Both the position numbers and the translations under genes were made by a program. Shown here in pieces: positions 50,051 to 59,144 of a stretch of DNA of 60,668 bases (the stretch's first letter is position 1; every line of letters starts with the position of its first letter). Origin of the DNA: Flavobacteriales bacterium UBA1958. Lineage in GTDB: Bacteria; Bacteroidota; Bacteroidia; Flavobacteriales_D; Sanyastnellaceae. Below the pieces are notes generated by a model. It had not been told where the DNA came from, did no database searches, and saw only the letters and a list, made by a program, of their open reading frames with translations. The stretch is taken from assembly GCA_002336675.1 (NCBI GenBank), contig DDEI01000053.1, positions 2,459 to 63,126 on the forward strand, written 5' to 3'.

Positions 50051-51703
50051 ATGCGAATTCTTGTTTTGATTGGTTTTGTTTTTGTATCGTTTTGTTCCTT
50101 TTCACAGACAGCCCCACTTAAATATTGGGTGCAGTTTACAGATAAGGAGAACTCGCCATATACTATCTCTAATCCCTCGGAGTATCTCTCTGAGTCAGCC
50201 ATTTCGTTAAGAATGAAAAATGGAATAGCTATAGATCAAACAGATTTACCGGTAAACCCATTTTATGTTGAGACTCTTAACTCTCTGGAAGGTGTAATTA
50301 TAAAACATAACTCTAAGTGGTTTAATGCTGTTACCATTCAGATAGAGGATTCATCTTATTTAGAGACTGTGTTACCCTTGATTTTCGCACTTGATAATGT
50401 TCGGCAAGTTAAATCAGTACAAACCGTAATAAATGAGAAATTAGTCGTTAAGCGTACGGTTACTGATAAGAGTTTATCAGAGAGTATTTCCACTATTTAT
50501 GGGCCATCCTATGCACAGATAGCTATTCATAATGGACACCTTTTGCACGAAATAGGACTGAGAGGAAATGGAATTAAAGTTGGAGTATTTGATTCTGGTT
50601 TCTTAGGAGTTAATTATTTAGGTGCCTTTTCTAAATTAAGAGATGAAGAACGACTTAAGTTTCAGTATGACATAGTAGATGACGATAACAGTGTTCTAAA
50701 TGGAGGGAACCACGGAAAATCAGTTTTAAGTATAATGACAGCTTTCATGCCTGATTCCATTATAGGTTCTGCTCCAGAGGCAGACTATTATTTATTTAGA
50801 ACAGAAGATGGATCTAGTGAGCATATTACAGAGGAAGATAACTGGGTTAGAGCTGCAGAAATGGCGGATTCTATAGGGATTCAAGTGGTAAACTCTTCTT
50901 TGGGCTACACTACATTTCAATTAGAGGAGAATAGTCATTCTTATGAAGATATGGATGGAAACATGACTAGAATTTCTCAAGCGGCAGATATAGCAGCTTC
51001 TAAAGGAATGCTCATTGTGAATAGTGCAGGAAATAGCGGTGATGACTCATGGTATTATATAGGAGCTCCAGCTGATGCTGATAGTATTTTAGCAGTAGGA
51101 GCAGTTACGGATAAGGGAGAGTATGCGTGGTTTAGCAGCAGAGGGCCAAGTTTTGATGGAGATGTAAAGCCCAATGTATGTGGGGTAGGTTACCAAACCG
51201 TTTATGCAGATTTAACTGAAGGTATAAAAAGAGGAAATGGAACTAGCTTTAGTTCTCCTATTATCGCGGGTTTAGCGGCATGTTTATGGCAGGCTTTTCC
51301 TGATAAATCTAATATGGAAATAAAAAGAGCCATAGAGTCTAGTTCTCATTTATTAAATGCCCCTAATGATTCTTTAGGATATGGCATTCCAGACTTTTTT
51401 AGAGCTTACGAGAGCCTATCGGCTAATAAAACCTTGTCTAATTCTGGTATTTTGATTTATCCTAATCCATTCTACGAGTGTCTAAATATTCTAGTTGGAA
51501 ATTCTGAAGTAAATGGATTGAAGTTATATGATACTAGTGCTAAATTAGTTTATGCAACTAATTGGCTAGTAATAGGAGATAATGCCGCAGCTTTAGCACT
51601 TTCTGATGAACTATCTCATCTGTCTCCAGGGACATATTATCTAAATTTATTAAATGATTCTAGAGTTCTTAAATCTGAGAAAATTGTTAAACTGCCCAAT
51701 TAA
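50051..51703 (+). CDS. S8 (subtilisin-like) peptidase with T9SS sorting domain
   Basis: The signal peptide ends near residue 18 (CSFSQ). A propeptide of about 110 residues precedes the catalytic domain with Asp near 180 (VGVFDSGFLG), His near 220 (NHGKSVLSI) and Ser near 400 (NGTSFSSPIIAG). The last 80 residues, from ILIYPNPFYE to LSPGTYYLNLL, are a type A T9SS sorting domain. It should be a cell-surface or released protease. Its stop codon overlaps that of the convergent CRTAC1 gene within a TTAA. Confidence 0.95.
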   Translation: MRILVLIGFVFVSFCSFSQTAPLKYWVQFTDKENSPYTISNPSEYLSESAISLRMKNGIAIDQTDLPVNPFYVETLNSLEGVIIKHNSKWFNAVTIQIEDSSYLETVLPLIFALDNVRQVKSVQTVINEKLVVKRTVTDKSLSESISTIYGPSYAQIAIHNGHLLHEIGLRGNGIKVGVFDSGFLGVNYLGAFSKLRDEERLKFQYDIVDDDNSVLNGGNHGKSVLSIMTAFMPDSIIGSAPEADYYLFRTEDGSSEHITEEDNWVRAAEMADSIGIQVVNSSLGYTTFQLEENSHSYEDMDGNMTRISQAADIAASKGMLIVNSAGNSGDDSWYYIGAPADADSILAVGAVTDKGEYAWFSSRGPSFDGDVKPNVCGVGYQTVYADLTEGIKRGNGTSFSSPIIAGLAACLWQAFPDKSNMEIKRAIESSSHLLNAPNDSLGYGIPDFFRAYESLSANKTLSNSGILIYPNPFYECLNILVGNSEVNGLKLYDTSAKLVYATNWLVIGDNAAALALSDELSHLSPGTYYLNLLNDSRVLKSEKIVKLPN

Positions 51704-54321
51704 TTTTTAATTATCTTTTTAGTAAATATCTCCTGATTCTTTTTAATTTGAGCAAAGTAGACTCCAGAACTCAATTCAGTTAAGTCTAGAGAATTTATGC
51801 TCGTTGGGAACTCTTTTTCACTCATTAGCTCTTCTCCCTGTGCTGAGTAAATACTGATAGTGAGGTTGGAGTGTCTACTTTTTATGTGTAATAATGATGT
51901 GCATGGATTAGGATAGAGCTCTATGAATTCCTCAATCAGTGACTCACCAATAGAATTTATAGCTGCTACAAAGAACAATTCTGAGTATTCACAACCATTT
52001 TCATCAGAGTAAGTGATTGTATAGCTACCTGCACTTAAACTGTCTGGCTGCTGTGAGATGTTTTGTTCATTCAAAATATCTATGAGAGTGACTTCAGAAT
52101 TATTGAGAATCTCTACACTACCCATATCCGCTAATATTTGATCAGTAATCTCTAATTCTATATTTATGGTTGGAGCTAAATCTAGATAGAAGTTTAAAGG
52201 GTAAATGCATCCATTGCTATCAACAGTGGTTAGTGTGTTTGTGCCAAACGGGATAGTGCTCAAATCCTCTGTGGAATATACATAAGGTGCTGTTCCTCCG
52301 AAAGAATTTACCTGCATAGAACCGACGTCTAAACTATCGCAGGGTTTTGACAATACTTCTATTTCGGTAAATAAAGGAGCAGGTGAAAACAGTTCAACTG
52401 CAACAAGTATAGAACAGAGGTAATTATCTGTCAAATAAAGAGTTGATATTCCATCTGTTAAATCATTATATGTCGAAACTATTGGGATTCCCGAGGAGTC
52501 ATAATGTGTAATTACTGCGGAACCATCTTCAGAACCAAAACAAGAGGGGTCTTGGGTTGCTATAGAATTCAATGTAATTTCAGGTTTGAGTAATACTAAT
52601 ATGGTGTCAGAACAGATGTTTACACCTGGTTCTACTTCTAAATAGGCATAATACTCACCAGGAGTATCAATAATAATTGAGGCTGTGTTTTCCTGATTAT
52701 TCCAGATAGTATTTAGGTACTGAGTGGTACTTTCTATTTCAATTTCTTCATCTGAACAGATGTAAAGAGAATCAGCTATGTTCAAGTTTGTATCAAAAGT
52801 TTGCCCTTCTTTAAAATCATAGGTTTGAAAAGCGCTAAGGTTATAATGATTTTCGGTTAAACCAGATGTCCAATGAATGGATATACTGTCTATAGAATTT
52901 TGATTACGCATTCCTAAAATATGAGTATAACTATCTTGAGATAGGAAATTGGAACCTGCAAAAACGGTATTTACCGTGGTTTCTCCATTTATGAAATATT
53001 CATATTGAACTCCGACTCCAAAAAAATTGGAGCAAGATCCCGAAAAATTAACTTTTAACCAGTTTTTGTTATTTGCTTCATTTATATATACTTCTGTATT
53101 ATGCGGAGCCTCATTTAAAAATGTAAGGTCATAAAATCCATCTGAGTTAAAATCACCTTTTGCCACACCGTAAGATACAGCTGATTCCTGATTAAAATCA
53201 TAGGGAGACTGTGTAAATAATTCCCCATTATTTTTGAATAACCTATTATTACATCCTGTTCCGCACCCCGCACCCCCAGAAACGGCTAAGTCGATGTTTT
53301 TATCATTATCATAGTCGATAGGTGTAGCTCCCCAATTAAATATATAACTCTCAGCTCCAGAATTCGGGAACTGGTCTTCATATACTTGGTCTTCTGGATT
53401 GTACACTAATAAATGACTGCCGCTCGGCCACGTGTTTGTAAAGTAAATGTCATGATAACCGTCTGAGTTAAAATCAAATATTGTATTGGTCATTGCGTCA
53501 TGTACCAAGTTTACCCCTGCGGACTCCGAAACATCTTCAAAATAACCTAACCCAGTATTTCTATAGAGAGAGTTTTCATAAAGTCTGTCATTTATAATGT
53601 GTAAGTCTAGTAGTCCGTCTTTATCATAATCATAGAACGATGATTGAAAACTCATTTTATTTCCATCACTGATGCCATACTCACTTGCTCTTTCAGTGTA
53701 AGTGTTATCTCCATTATTTACAAAAAGTAAATTTTCAGTTCCATAATCAATGCAATCTTGTGTGTCATAAAAGTAACGATTGAGATAAATATCTAGGAGT
53801 CCATCATTGTTAATGTCTACCCAGCTGTGGCCGAAGTTATCGCAAGATTCATTTGTAAGAAGCGCACTATCTGTGATATCTACAAGCTCTAAATCCCCAA
53901 TATTTTCGAATAAGAAGAAACTACCATGGAACTCAGTTAATGATAAGTCTAAGTCTGAGTCGTTGTCAAAATCTATCCAACAAACAGATTTCACCTCGCC
54001 AAACACTCTGTCTATTAAGTCAAGTTTAATAAAAGAATCGCCAGTATTTTGAAAAAAGAATAATGTAGAGTCTACAGATGGAAGAGTTATATCATCTAGT
54101 CCATCTAAATTAAAATCCACACAACTTACTCCGGCACCATATTCGCTGTCAGCTGAAAATGAATGAATAACACCTAATTCTGCAGCGTTATTCTCGAAAT
54201 TTTGCGCTTGAATTTCCCATGGAATGACTAGAGCTAGAAGAGTACTCACAAGGAGTGATTTTATTTCTTTGAGATAGGGGAAAGGAATAGGCGAATGATG
54301 TGGTGTGATTTGGTTGGGCAT
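51700..54321 (-). CDS. CRTAC1-type FG-GAP/VCBS repeat surface protein, T9SS cargo
   Basis: The 873-residue protein starts with a long signal region ending near residue 40 (EIQAQ). Seven or so FG-GAP/VCBS repeats follow (about 45-410), with calcium-type DFNLDGLDDI, DFDNDSDLDL, DINNDGLLDI and DYDKDGLLDL loops. An ASPIC/UnbV domain occupies about 420-510 (IDSISIHWTSGLTENHYN). Next come a gene-specific region with SprB-like elements (QDPSCFGSEDGSAVI) and a C-terminal type A sorting domain (FIELYPNPC ... SGVYFAQI). It is a paralogue of the upstream gene, 21 bases away, and probably in one operon with it. Confidence 0.92.
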   Translation of the reverse strand: MPNQITPHHSPIPFPYLKEIKSLLVSTLLALVIPWEIQAQNFENNAAELGVIHSFSADSEYGAGVSCVDFNLDGLDDITLPSVDSTLFFFQNTGDSFIKLDLIDRVFGEVKSVCWIDFDNDSDLDLSLTEFHGSFFLFENIGDLELVDITDSALLTNESCDNFGHSWVDINNDGLLDIYLNRYFYDTQDCIDYGTENLLFVNNGDNTYTERASEYGISDGNKMSFQSSFYDYDKDGLLDLHIINDRLYENSLYRNTGLGYFEDVSESAGVNLVHDAMTNTIFDFNSDGYHDIYFTNTWPSGSHLLVYNPEDQVYEDQFPNSGAESYIFNWGATPIDYDNDKNIDLAVSGGAGCGTGCNNRLFKNNGELFTQSPYDFNQESAVSYGVAKGDFNSDGFYDLTFLNEAPHNTEVYINEANNKNWLKVNFSGSCSNFFGVGVQYEYFINGETTVNTVFAGSNFLSQDSYTHILGMRNQNSIDSISIHWTSGLTENHYNLSAFQTYDFKEGQTFDTNLNIADSLYICSDEEIEIESTTQYLNTIWNNQENTASIIIDTPGEYYAYLEVEPGVNICSDTILVLLKPEITLNSIATQDPSCFGSEDGSAVITHYDSSGIPIVSTYNDLTDGISTLYLTDNYLCSILVAVELFSPAPLFTEIEVLSKPCDSLDVGSMQVNSFGGTAPYVYSTEDLSTIPFGTNTLTTVDSNGCIYPLNFYLDLAPTINIELEITDQILADMGSVEILNNSEVTLIDILNEQNISQQPDSLSAGSYTITYSDENGCEYSELFFVAAINSIGESLIEEFIELYPNPCTSLLHIKSRHSNLTISIYSAQGEELMSEKEFPTSINSLDLTELSSGVYFAQIKKNQEIFTKKIIKN

Positions 54322-54342
54322 TTTTTATAAGTGGTAGATGGT

Positions 54343-57087
54343 TTAGTTTTTCAATAACTTTAAGTTAATATTATGATAATCATTGTATTGAACACTTAAA
54401 ATATATGTTCCATTATCTAAATCGGAAACTTCTAGAGTACAAGATTTTGATATTCCTAACTTTTTAACGAGCCTACCTTCATAGGAGTAAATGAGTACTT
54501 CGTGGACATTTTTACAGTTGGATATCTTTACGGGTCCGTTTGTAGGGTTCGGGAATAATCTTGAATTAATACTTTCTGATTCGCTGTTTAGGTCAGTTAT
54601 GTTTGAAATAAAGTCTACTATAAAAGCATCTTCAGTTTCGCATCCATACTCATTTGAAATAATAATAGTGTAAGATCCCTCTGGTAGCTCAGCTTCGGCT
54701 ATTTCTGAGTTGTTTTCATCTAATAATTGAGCTATTTGTAATTCTCCAGAAATAGCAATTAATTCCACAGACCCTAAATAACCCTCCGCTTGATCAGTAA
54801 TATTTAAGGAGTATTCTAGCTCTGGGGCTAATTCTAAATAAAATGGAGTTTCTGAAGTGCAATTATTATTATCCATGGTAACTAAGACATTATCACCAAC
54901 TGCTATAGAGTGTAAATTAGGGACAGGATAGGTATAGGGAAAAGAACCTCCATATGAAGTAACTGCGATACTCCCTAAATCACTGGAGTCACAGGGAAGA
55001 GATAGGATATCAATGTCTGTAAATAATGGAGCGGGCTGGATAACCGTATATTCGATTTGAATAGGGCAGAGGTCCTCGATCAGTAGTGGATGATTGAAAT
55101 ACCCGGGACTTAGGTTGGGAATTGTATAATAATATTGCTCTTCATTTTGGGGCAATAAGAATTCTATTACGGCTTGCCCGTTGGACTGTCCATTACAGGT
55201 AATGTCAGTTGTTATTATTTCTTGAACTAACGGAAAGTCAGCAGTAACAACTGTAACAGTGTCAGTGTTAATTGGTATTCCTCCGTTAGAATACGCAGTA
55301 CCCCAATAGGTTCCTGGTTCAGAGATCTCTATGGAAATGGAATTAGTGGTAGTACTCCAGATAACACTATCTGCTTCGATGCTAACTCCCAGTTCCGTAA
55401 TATCCCCTGGACATAACTCTAATCCGTTGAAAATTTGAATTGATGTTTGAAGAGTTTCTCCTTCTATGAATTTCACGGAGCTATTAATGGCGATATTATA
55501 GTGAGTCTCTTCAAGATCAGATGGCCATAAAACGTGTATTGAATCGATTTGAGCCGTATTTCCGATACCAAATATTAGTCGTTGAGAATCTTGGCTGCAA
55601 AAGTTAGTTCCAAAAAATTGAGTATCAAAATGCGAATTACCATCAGCGAATACGGTGATTTCTGTGCCTGCGGCATCTTTGTTTGAAACTGTCCCTTCCA
55701 AGGAAATCTTTACAAAAGCATTTGTGTTATTGCCTGTATTCCTTAATAATAAAGAGTTAGAGGGAGCTTTATTTAATACCAATAGGTCATGAAATCCGTC
55801 ATTGTTATAGTCACCTTTAGAAACCGAATAGGAATTCTCACTGTTCATAGGGATTATATCTGTAGAATTAGATAACTCTCCAGTTCCATCATTTACTAAT
55901 AAATTATTGAGGCTTACACCAGGAAAAGAGCTGCATACGTAGAGGTCTTTCCAGCCATCGTTGTCATAATCGACCCAATTAGCGCCCCAGCAATTTTGGT
56001 AAACTTCGGTACCTGAATTAGGAAATAGATCTTGAAAGATACCATTGTCTACATTTTCAAGCAAGTGATTTCCAGGAGTACCATCCGTAACGTAAATGTC
56101 CAAGTCATTATCATTATCTGCATCACCTACAGTAGATGACATAGCAGAAACAGCAAGGTCAGAATTAGAAGAAGCTGAGGAATCGGTAAACGTGCCGTCT
56201 CCGTTATTTATGAAAAGCACATTTGGCCAAATACACCTGTCATTTACCACATAAAGATCTATGTGTCCATCCTTATTGAAATCGGCCCAAGTACTGGAGA
56301 AGCTTTGCTTATATCCATTTCCTACTGCTGCTTCTATAGTGACATCTTCGAATGTGCCATCACCATTGTTTTTAATCAGTAAATTCGTTAATGTTTCCTC
56401 CCCAAATGCGTTGTTTACGTACCTGCAGACATAAAAGTCTAAAAATCCATCATCATCATAATCAGCCCAAGAAATACCATAATTATCGGTAGGAATATTC
56501 TCTGAGATGTTTAAAGGGATTTCTTGGAAGTTAAACTGACCGTTATTTCTAAAAAGTCTAAAAAGTCCATCTTCTTCAGTTAAGGAAATATCTGCATCTC
56601 CGTCATTATCATAGTCAACCCACACAATGCTTAATACTACAGAGGTCAGGTTTATGTAATTGACTTCTTGAAACCCATTGGAAGTGTTTCGGAAAAAGGA
56701 GACATTCCCATTTAACCCAGGAAGAGTTAAGTCATCTAATCCATCTTTATTAAAGTCGTAAAAGGAACATCCCGCCCCAAAAGTAGCTTGTTCAAATGAG
56801 TGGTTGAAATTTAAGTTAGCAGATTCATCAATATATGTTTGGCTAATAGTTTGGTTAGCATTAGTCAGAGTAAGCAATAGAATTAAGACGAAGAGATGAC
56901 TTCCCTTTAAAGAGTGAAGAGTTGATTCTCTTCTCTTACTGTATATATAAGCATTAGCGCAGCAAAGGCCTCGACCCAGAATAAAAAACACATGCGCTCG
57001 AGGCTGTCTGGTTAAAGAGCCATCAATCGCGAAAATGAATTTTTTAAAAAGAAGGGTCAAGTACTGGGCAAAACAGTACTTAAGCAT
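54343..57087 (-). CDS. CRTAC1-type FG-GAP/VCBS repeat surface protein, T9SS cargo (paralogue)
   Basis: From about residue 88 the architecture matches the downstream gene: FG-GAP repeats (DFNKDGLDDLTL, DYDNDGDADISL, DYDDDGFLDFYV and others), an ASPIC/UnbV domain (IDSIHVLWPSDLEETHYN), SprB-like pieces (TDITCNGQSNGQAVI) and a type A sorting domain (SRLFPNPT ... NGTYILSVQYN). The first 60 residues from ATG 57087 are unlike a signal peptide. A normal hydrophobic signal (HLFVLILLLTLTNA) begins only near residue 65, and no in-frame ATG lies close to it. The true start is therefore uncertain; a rare start codon or a frameshift near 56930-57000 could explain this. Confidence 0.88.
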   Translation of the reverse strand: MLKYCFAQYLTLLFKKFIFAIDGSLTRQPRAHVFFILGRGLCCANAYIYSKRRESTLHSLKGSHLFVLILLLTLTNANQTISQTYIDESANLNFNHSFEQATFGAGCSFYDFNKDGLDDLTLPGLNGNVSFFRNTSNGFQEVNYINLTSVVLSIVWVDYDNDGDADISLTEEDGLFRLFRNNGQFNFQEIPLNISENIPTDNYGISWADYDDDGFLDFYVCRYVNNAFGEETLTNLLIKNNGDGTFEDVTIEAAVGNGYKQSFSSTWADFNKDGHIDLYVVNDRCIWPNVLFINNGDGTFTDSSASSNSDLAVSAMSSTVGDADNDNDLDIYVTDGTPGNHLLENVDNGIFQDLFPNSGTEVYQNCWGANWVDYDNDGWKDLYVCSSFPGVSLNNLLVNDGTGELSNSTDIIPMNSENSYSVSKGDYNNDGFHDLLVLNKAPSNSLLLRNTGNNTNAFVKISLEGTVSNKDAAGTEITVFADGNSHFDTQFFGTNFCSQDSQRLIFGIGNTAQIDSIHVLWPSDLEETHYNIAINSSVKFIEGETLQTSIQIFNGLELCPGDITELGVSIEADSVIWSTTTNSISIEISEPGTYWGTAYSNGGIPINTDTVTVVTADFPLVQEIITTDITCNGQSNGQAVIEFLLPQNEEQYYYTIPNLSPGYFNHPLLIEDLCPIQIEYTVIQPAPLFTDIDILSLPCDSSDLGSIAVTSYGGSFPYTYPVPNLHSIAVGDNVLVTMDNNNCTSETPFYLELAPELEYSLNITDQAEGYLGSVELIAISGELQIAQLLDENNSEIAEAELPEGSYTIIISNEYGCETEDAFIVDFISNITDLNSESESINSRLFPNPTNGPVKISNCKNVHEVLIYSYEGRLVKKLGISKSCTLEVSDLDNGTYILSVQYNDYHNINLKLLKN

Positions 57088-57155
57088 AACATTTTAATTA
57101 AGGTATGTGTAAGATAGTGTTTCTTACAAACGGGTCTCAATTAAAATGAAATATT

Positions 57156-57971
57156 TTACCCAAGGCCTACGTCTAGAGCCATCATAAGTACGAATCCAAT
57201 CATAAAACCTATAGTCGCTAAATCGGTGTATTTATCTCGCTGTGTTTCTGGAATAACCTCTTCTACTACCACATAAATCATAGCTCCAGCTGCAAATGCT
57301 AAACCGTAAGGAAGTAGAGGTTCGAATATAGTAACGGCCAATGCTCCGAAAACAGCAGCTAGAGGTTCCACTATAGCAGATAGTTGTCCATACCAAAAAC
57401 TTTTAAATCTAGACACTCCTTCTCTCCTTAAAGGCATGGATACGGCTATGCCTTCTGGGAAATTTTGAATCCCTATTCCTATAGTTATTATTATAGCCTC
57501 AGTCAACATTTCTGGGTTTCCTGCTGCGGCGCCAAATAGTACTCCTACAGCTAGTCCTTCGGGAATGTTGTGGAGTGTAATGGCGGATACGAGTAAGGTC
57601 GTTCTATGCCAAGTAGATTTAACACCTTCTGCTTCACTTTGTTTAAAGTTAATATGAAGATGGGGTAACACTTTGTCTAAGGCGTAAATAAAGATAGCAC
57701 CTCCCATAAACCCTATGACAGCAGGCATTACCTGGGCGAACCCTTCGGCATCTACCGCTTCTATAGCAGGACCGAGTAAACCAAAGCAACTAGCCGCTAC
57801 CATAACACCTCCTGTGAAGCCTAACATGGTGTCTAGCCATATTCGTTTCATTCCTTTAAAGAAGAATACTAAAGCTGCACCTGCAGCTGTTAAAAGCCAA
57901 GTGGCAGTGCAAGCTATAAAAGCAGCTAGCACGGGATCTATTGATTTGAAAAACTCAACTAATTCTTCCAT
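57156..57971 (-). CDS. ZIP family metal transporter
   Basis: The 271-residue protein has about eight membrane segments. The ZIP metal-binding helices are visible as TLHNIPEGLAVGVLFG and GIGIQNFPEGIAVSMPL, with His and Glu metal ligands. It imports zinc, iron or manganese into the cytoplasm. It starts 1 base after the stop of the DtxR-type regulator, so the two form an operon. Metal specificity is not evident, although DtxR-type control points to manganese or iron. Confidence 0.95.
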   Translation of the reverse strand: MEELVEFFKSIDPVLAAFIACTATWLLTAAGAALVFFFKGMKRIWLDTMLGFTGGVMVAASCFGLLGPAIEAVDAEGFAQVMPAVIGFMGGAIFIYALDKVLPHLHINFKQSEAEGVKSTWHRTTLLVSAITLHNIPEGLAVGVLFGAAAGNPEMLTEAIIITIGIGIQNFPEGIAVSMPLRREGVSRFKSFWYGQLSAIVEPLAAVFGALAVTIFEPLLPYGLAFAAGAMIYVVVEEVIPETQRDKYTDLATIGFMIGFVLMMALDVGLG

Positions 57972-57972
57972 G

Positions 57973-58632
57973 CTAGTTTATTCTAATAATTATGTTTTGT
58001 GCTGCTTGAGCACTTATCGAGACTTCCTTTTCACCAGCTACCAGTATTATGCTTCCGTCAAAATCCATCTTGTCTAAAACTTCAATTTTCTGACCAAGAG
58101 TGATGTTAATTCGTTCTAAATACTTTAAGAATATAGAACTACTATCTTGAACCCCAGTCATAGTTCCTGATTGTTTAACTCCCATTTCAGATAGAAGAGA
58201 AGTGTTTCTATTATCGGTGATTATACCATGCTTATCTGGAATAGGATCACCGTGAGGGTCGAATCTCGGATTTTCTAAAAAGTCATCTAATCTGTCTGTA
58301 AGCTCCTTGGACTGTATATGTTCTAACTGCTCTGCTATTTCGTGCACTTCATCCCATTTAAAATGAAGTTTTTTTAGCAGAAATACTTCCCATAATCTGT
58401 GCTTTCTAATAATATTCAAAGCCGCTTGACTTCCTTTTTCAGATAGCTTAGCGCCTTTATACTTCTTATACTCTACGAGCTTCTTTACCTCAAGCTTTTT
58501 GAGCATTTCTGTCACACTTGCAGGTTTCATATTTAGTTTATGCGCTATAGAACTGGTGTTTATAAACTCTGAATCTGATTTTTCAGAAAGAGAATAAATA
58601 GCCTTTAAGTAATTTTCTTGACTGGTATTCAT
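57973..58632 (-). CDS. DtxR/MntR-family metal-dependent repressor
   Basis: The 219-residue protein has an N-terminal winged helix (ENYLKAIYSLSEK, MKPASVTEMLKKLEVKKLV), a dimerisation and metal-binding domain (GSQAALNIIRKHRLWEVFL, HEIAEQLEHIQSKELTDRL, RFDPHGDPIP) and a C-terminal FeoA/SH3-like domain (about 145-219). It should repress the ZIP operon when metal-bound. A DtxR-like palindrome at 58655-58671, just upstream of its own start, supports autoregulation. Confidence 0.94.
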   Translation of the reverse strand: MNTSQENYLKAIYSLSEKSDSEFINTSSIAHKLNMKPASVTEMLKKLEVKKLVEYKKYKGAKLSEKGSQAALNIIRKHRLWEVFLLKKLHFKWDEVHEIAEQLEHIQSKELTDRLDDFLENPRFDPHGDPIPDKHGIITDNRNTSLLSEMGVKQSGTMTGVQDSSSIFLKYLERINITLGQKIEVLDKMDFDGSIILVAGEKEVSISAQAAQNIIIRIN

Positions 58633-58654
58633 GGTTGATTATTGCACCGCTAAC

Positions 58655-58671
58655 TTAGTTAACCTAACTAA
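58655..58671. promoter_or_regulatory. palindromic DtxR-type operator
   Basis: TTAGTTA ACC TAACTAA has perfect 7-base arms. Its core GTTAACCTAAC resembles the known DtxR box core GTTAGCCTAAC. It lies 22 bases upstream of the DtxR-type gene and about 80 bases upstream of the divergent DUF983 gene. Confidence 0.65.
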
Positions 58672-58674
58672 ATG

Positions 58675-58690
58675 TTTAGGTGTGACTAAA
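58675..58690. repeat. second short inverted repeat beside the operator
   Basis: TTTAG GTGTGA CTAAA has 5-base arms and begins 4 bases after the main palindrome. It may be a weaker second regulator site. Confidence 0.3.
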
Positions 58691-58737
58691 TTAAAGCTAT
58701 TGTGCCACTTATTGAGGCATAACTTGAGTTAATAAAG

Positions 58738-58745
58738 TACTTTTG
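58738..58745 (+). promoter_or_regulatory. TAnnTTTG promoter box for DUF983 gene
   Basis: TACTTTTG ends 6 bases before ATG 58752. It overlaps an in-frame TTG three codons upstream, which is therefore not the start. Confidence 0.55.
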
Positions 58746-58751
58746 CTCTTT

Positions 58752-59144
58752 ATGAAAAAAACCAATTTAGGATCCGTTTTATGGAATAAATGTCCAAAGT
58801 GCAGGACTGGAAATTTATTCGTGAATGAAAGTTCATTTAGAATCAAGGGATTCACAGATTTCAATCACAGCTGTCCTCACTGTGAAGAAGATTTCCTTAG
58901 AGAGCCTGGGTTTTATTTCGGAGCTTCATATGTTAGTTACGGGTTGACGGTGGCTATTTGGGTAGCTGTTTATGTAGCCTTAATTACATTTAATGCTATC
59001 GGTCTTATTTCTTACACCTTTTCAGAAAACCCTTGGACTTTTCTGATTATAGGGGTGGTTATCTTACTCATATTACTTCCAGCAATTTATAGACTTTCTA
59101 GAAGTTTATGGATCAGCATGTTTGTCAAATTCAAGAAATCATAG
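58752..59144 (+). CDS. DUF983 membrane protein
   Basis: The 130-residue protein has two zinc-ribbon-like Cys pairs, CPKC near residue 14 and CPHC near 43, then two membrane segments (about 60-85 and 94-115). This is the DUF983 layout, whose function is unknown. I chose ATG 58752 because the upstream TTG is part of the promoter box. Its 3' end overlaps that of recQ by 6 bases. Confidence 0.85.
   Translation: MKKTNLGSVLWNKCPKCRTGNLFVNESSFRIKGFTDFNHSCPHCEEDFLREPGFYFGASYVSYGLTVAIWVAVYVALITFNAIGLISYTFSENPWTFLIIGVVILLILLPAIYRLSRSLWISMFVKFKKS

Noticed and set aside
57088..57155. Promoter for the upstream CRTAC1 gene
   Set aside because: No TAnnTTTG box was found on the minus strand in this gap; the start of that transcript remains open.
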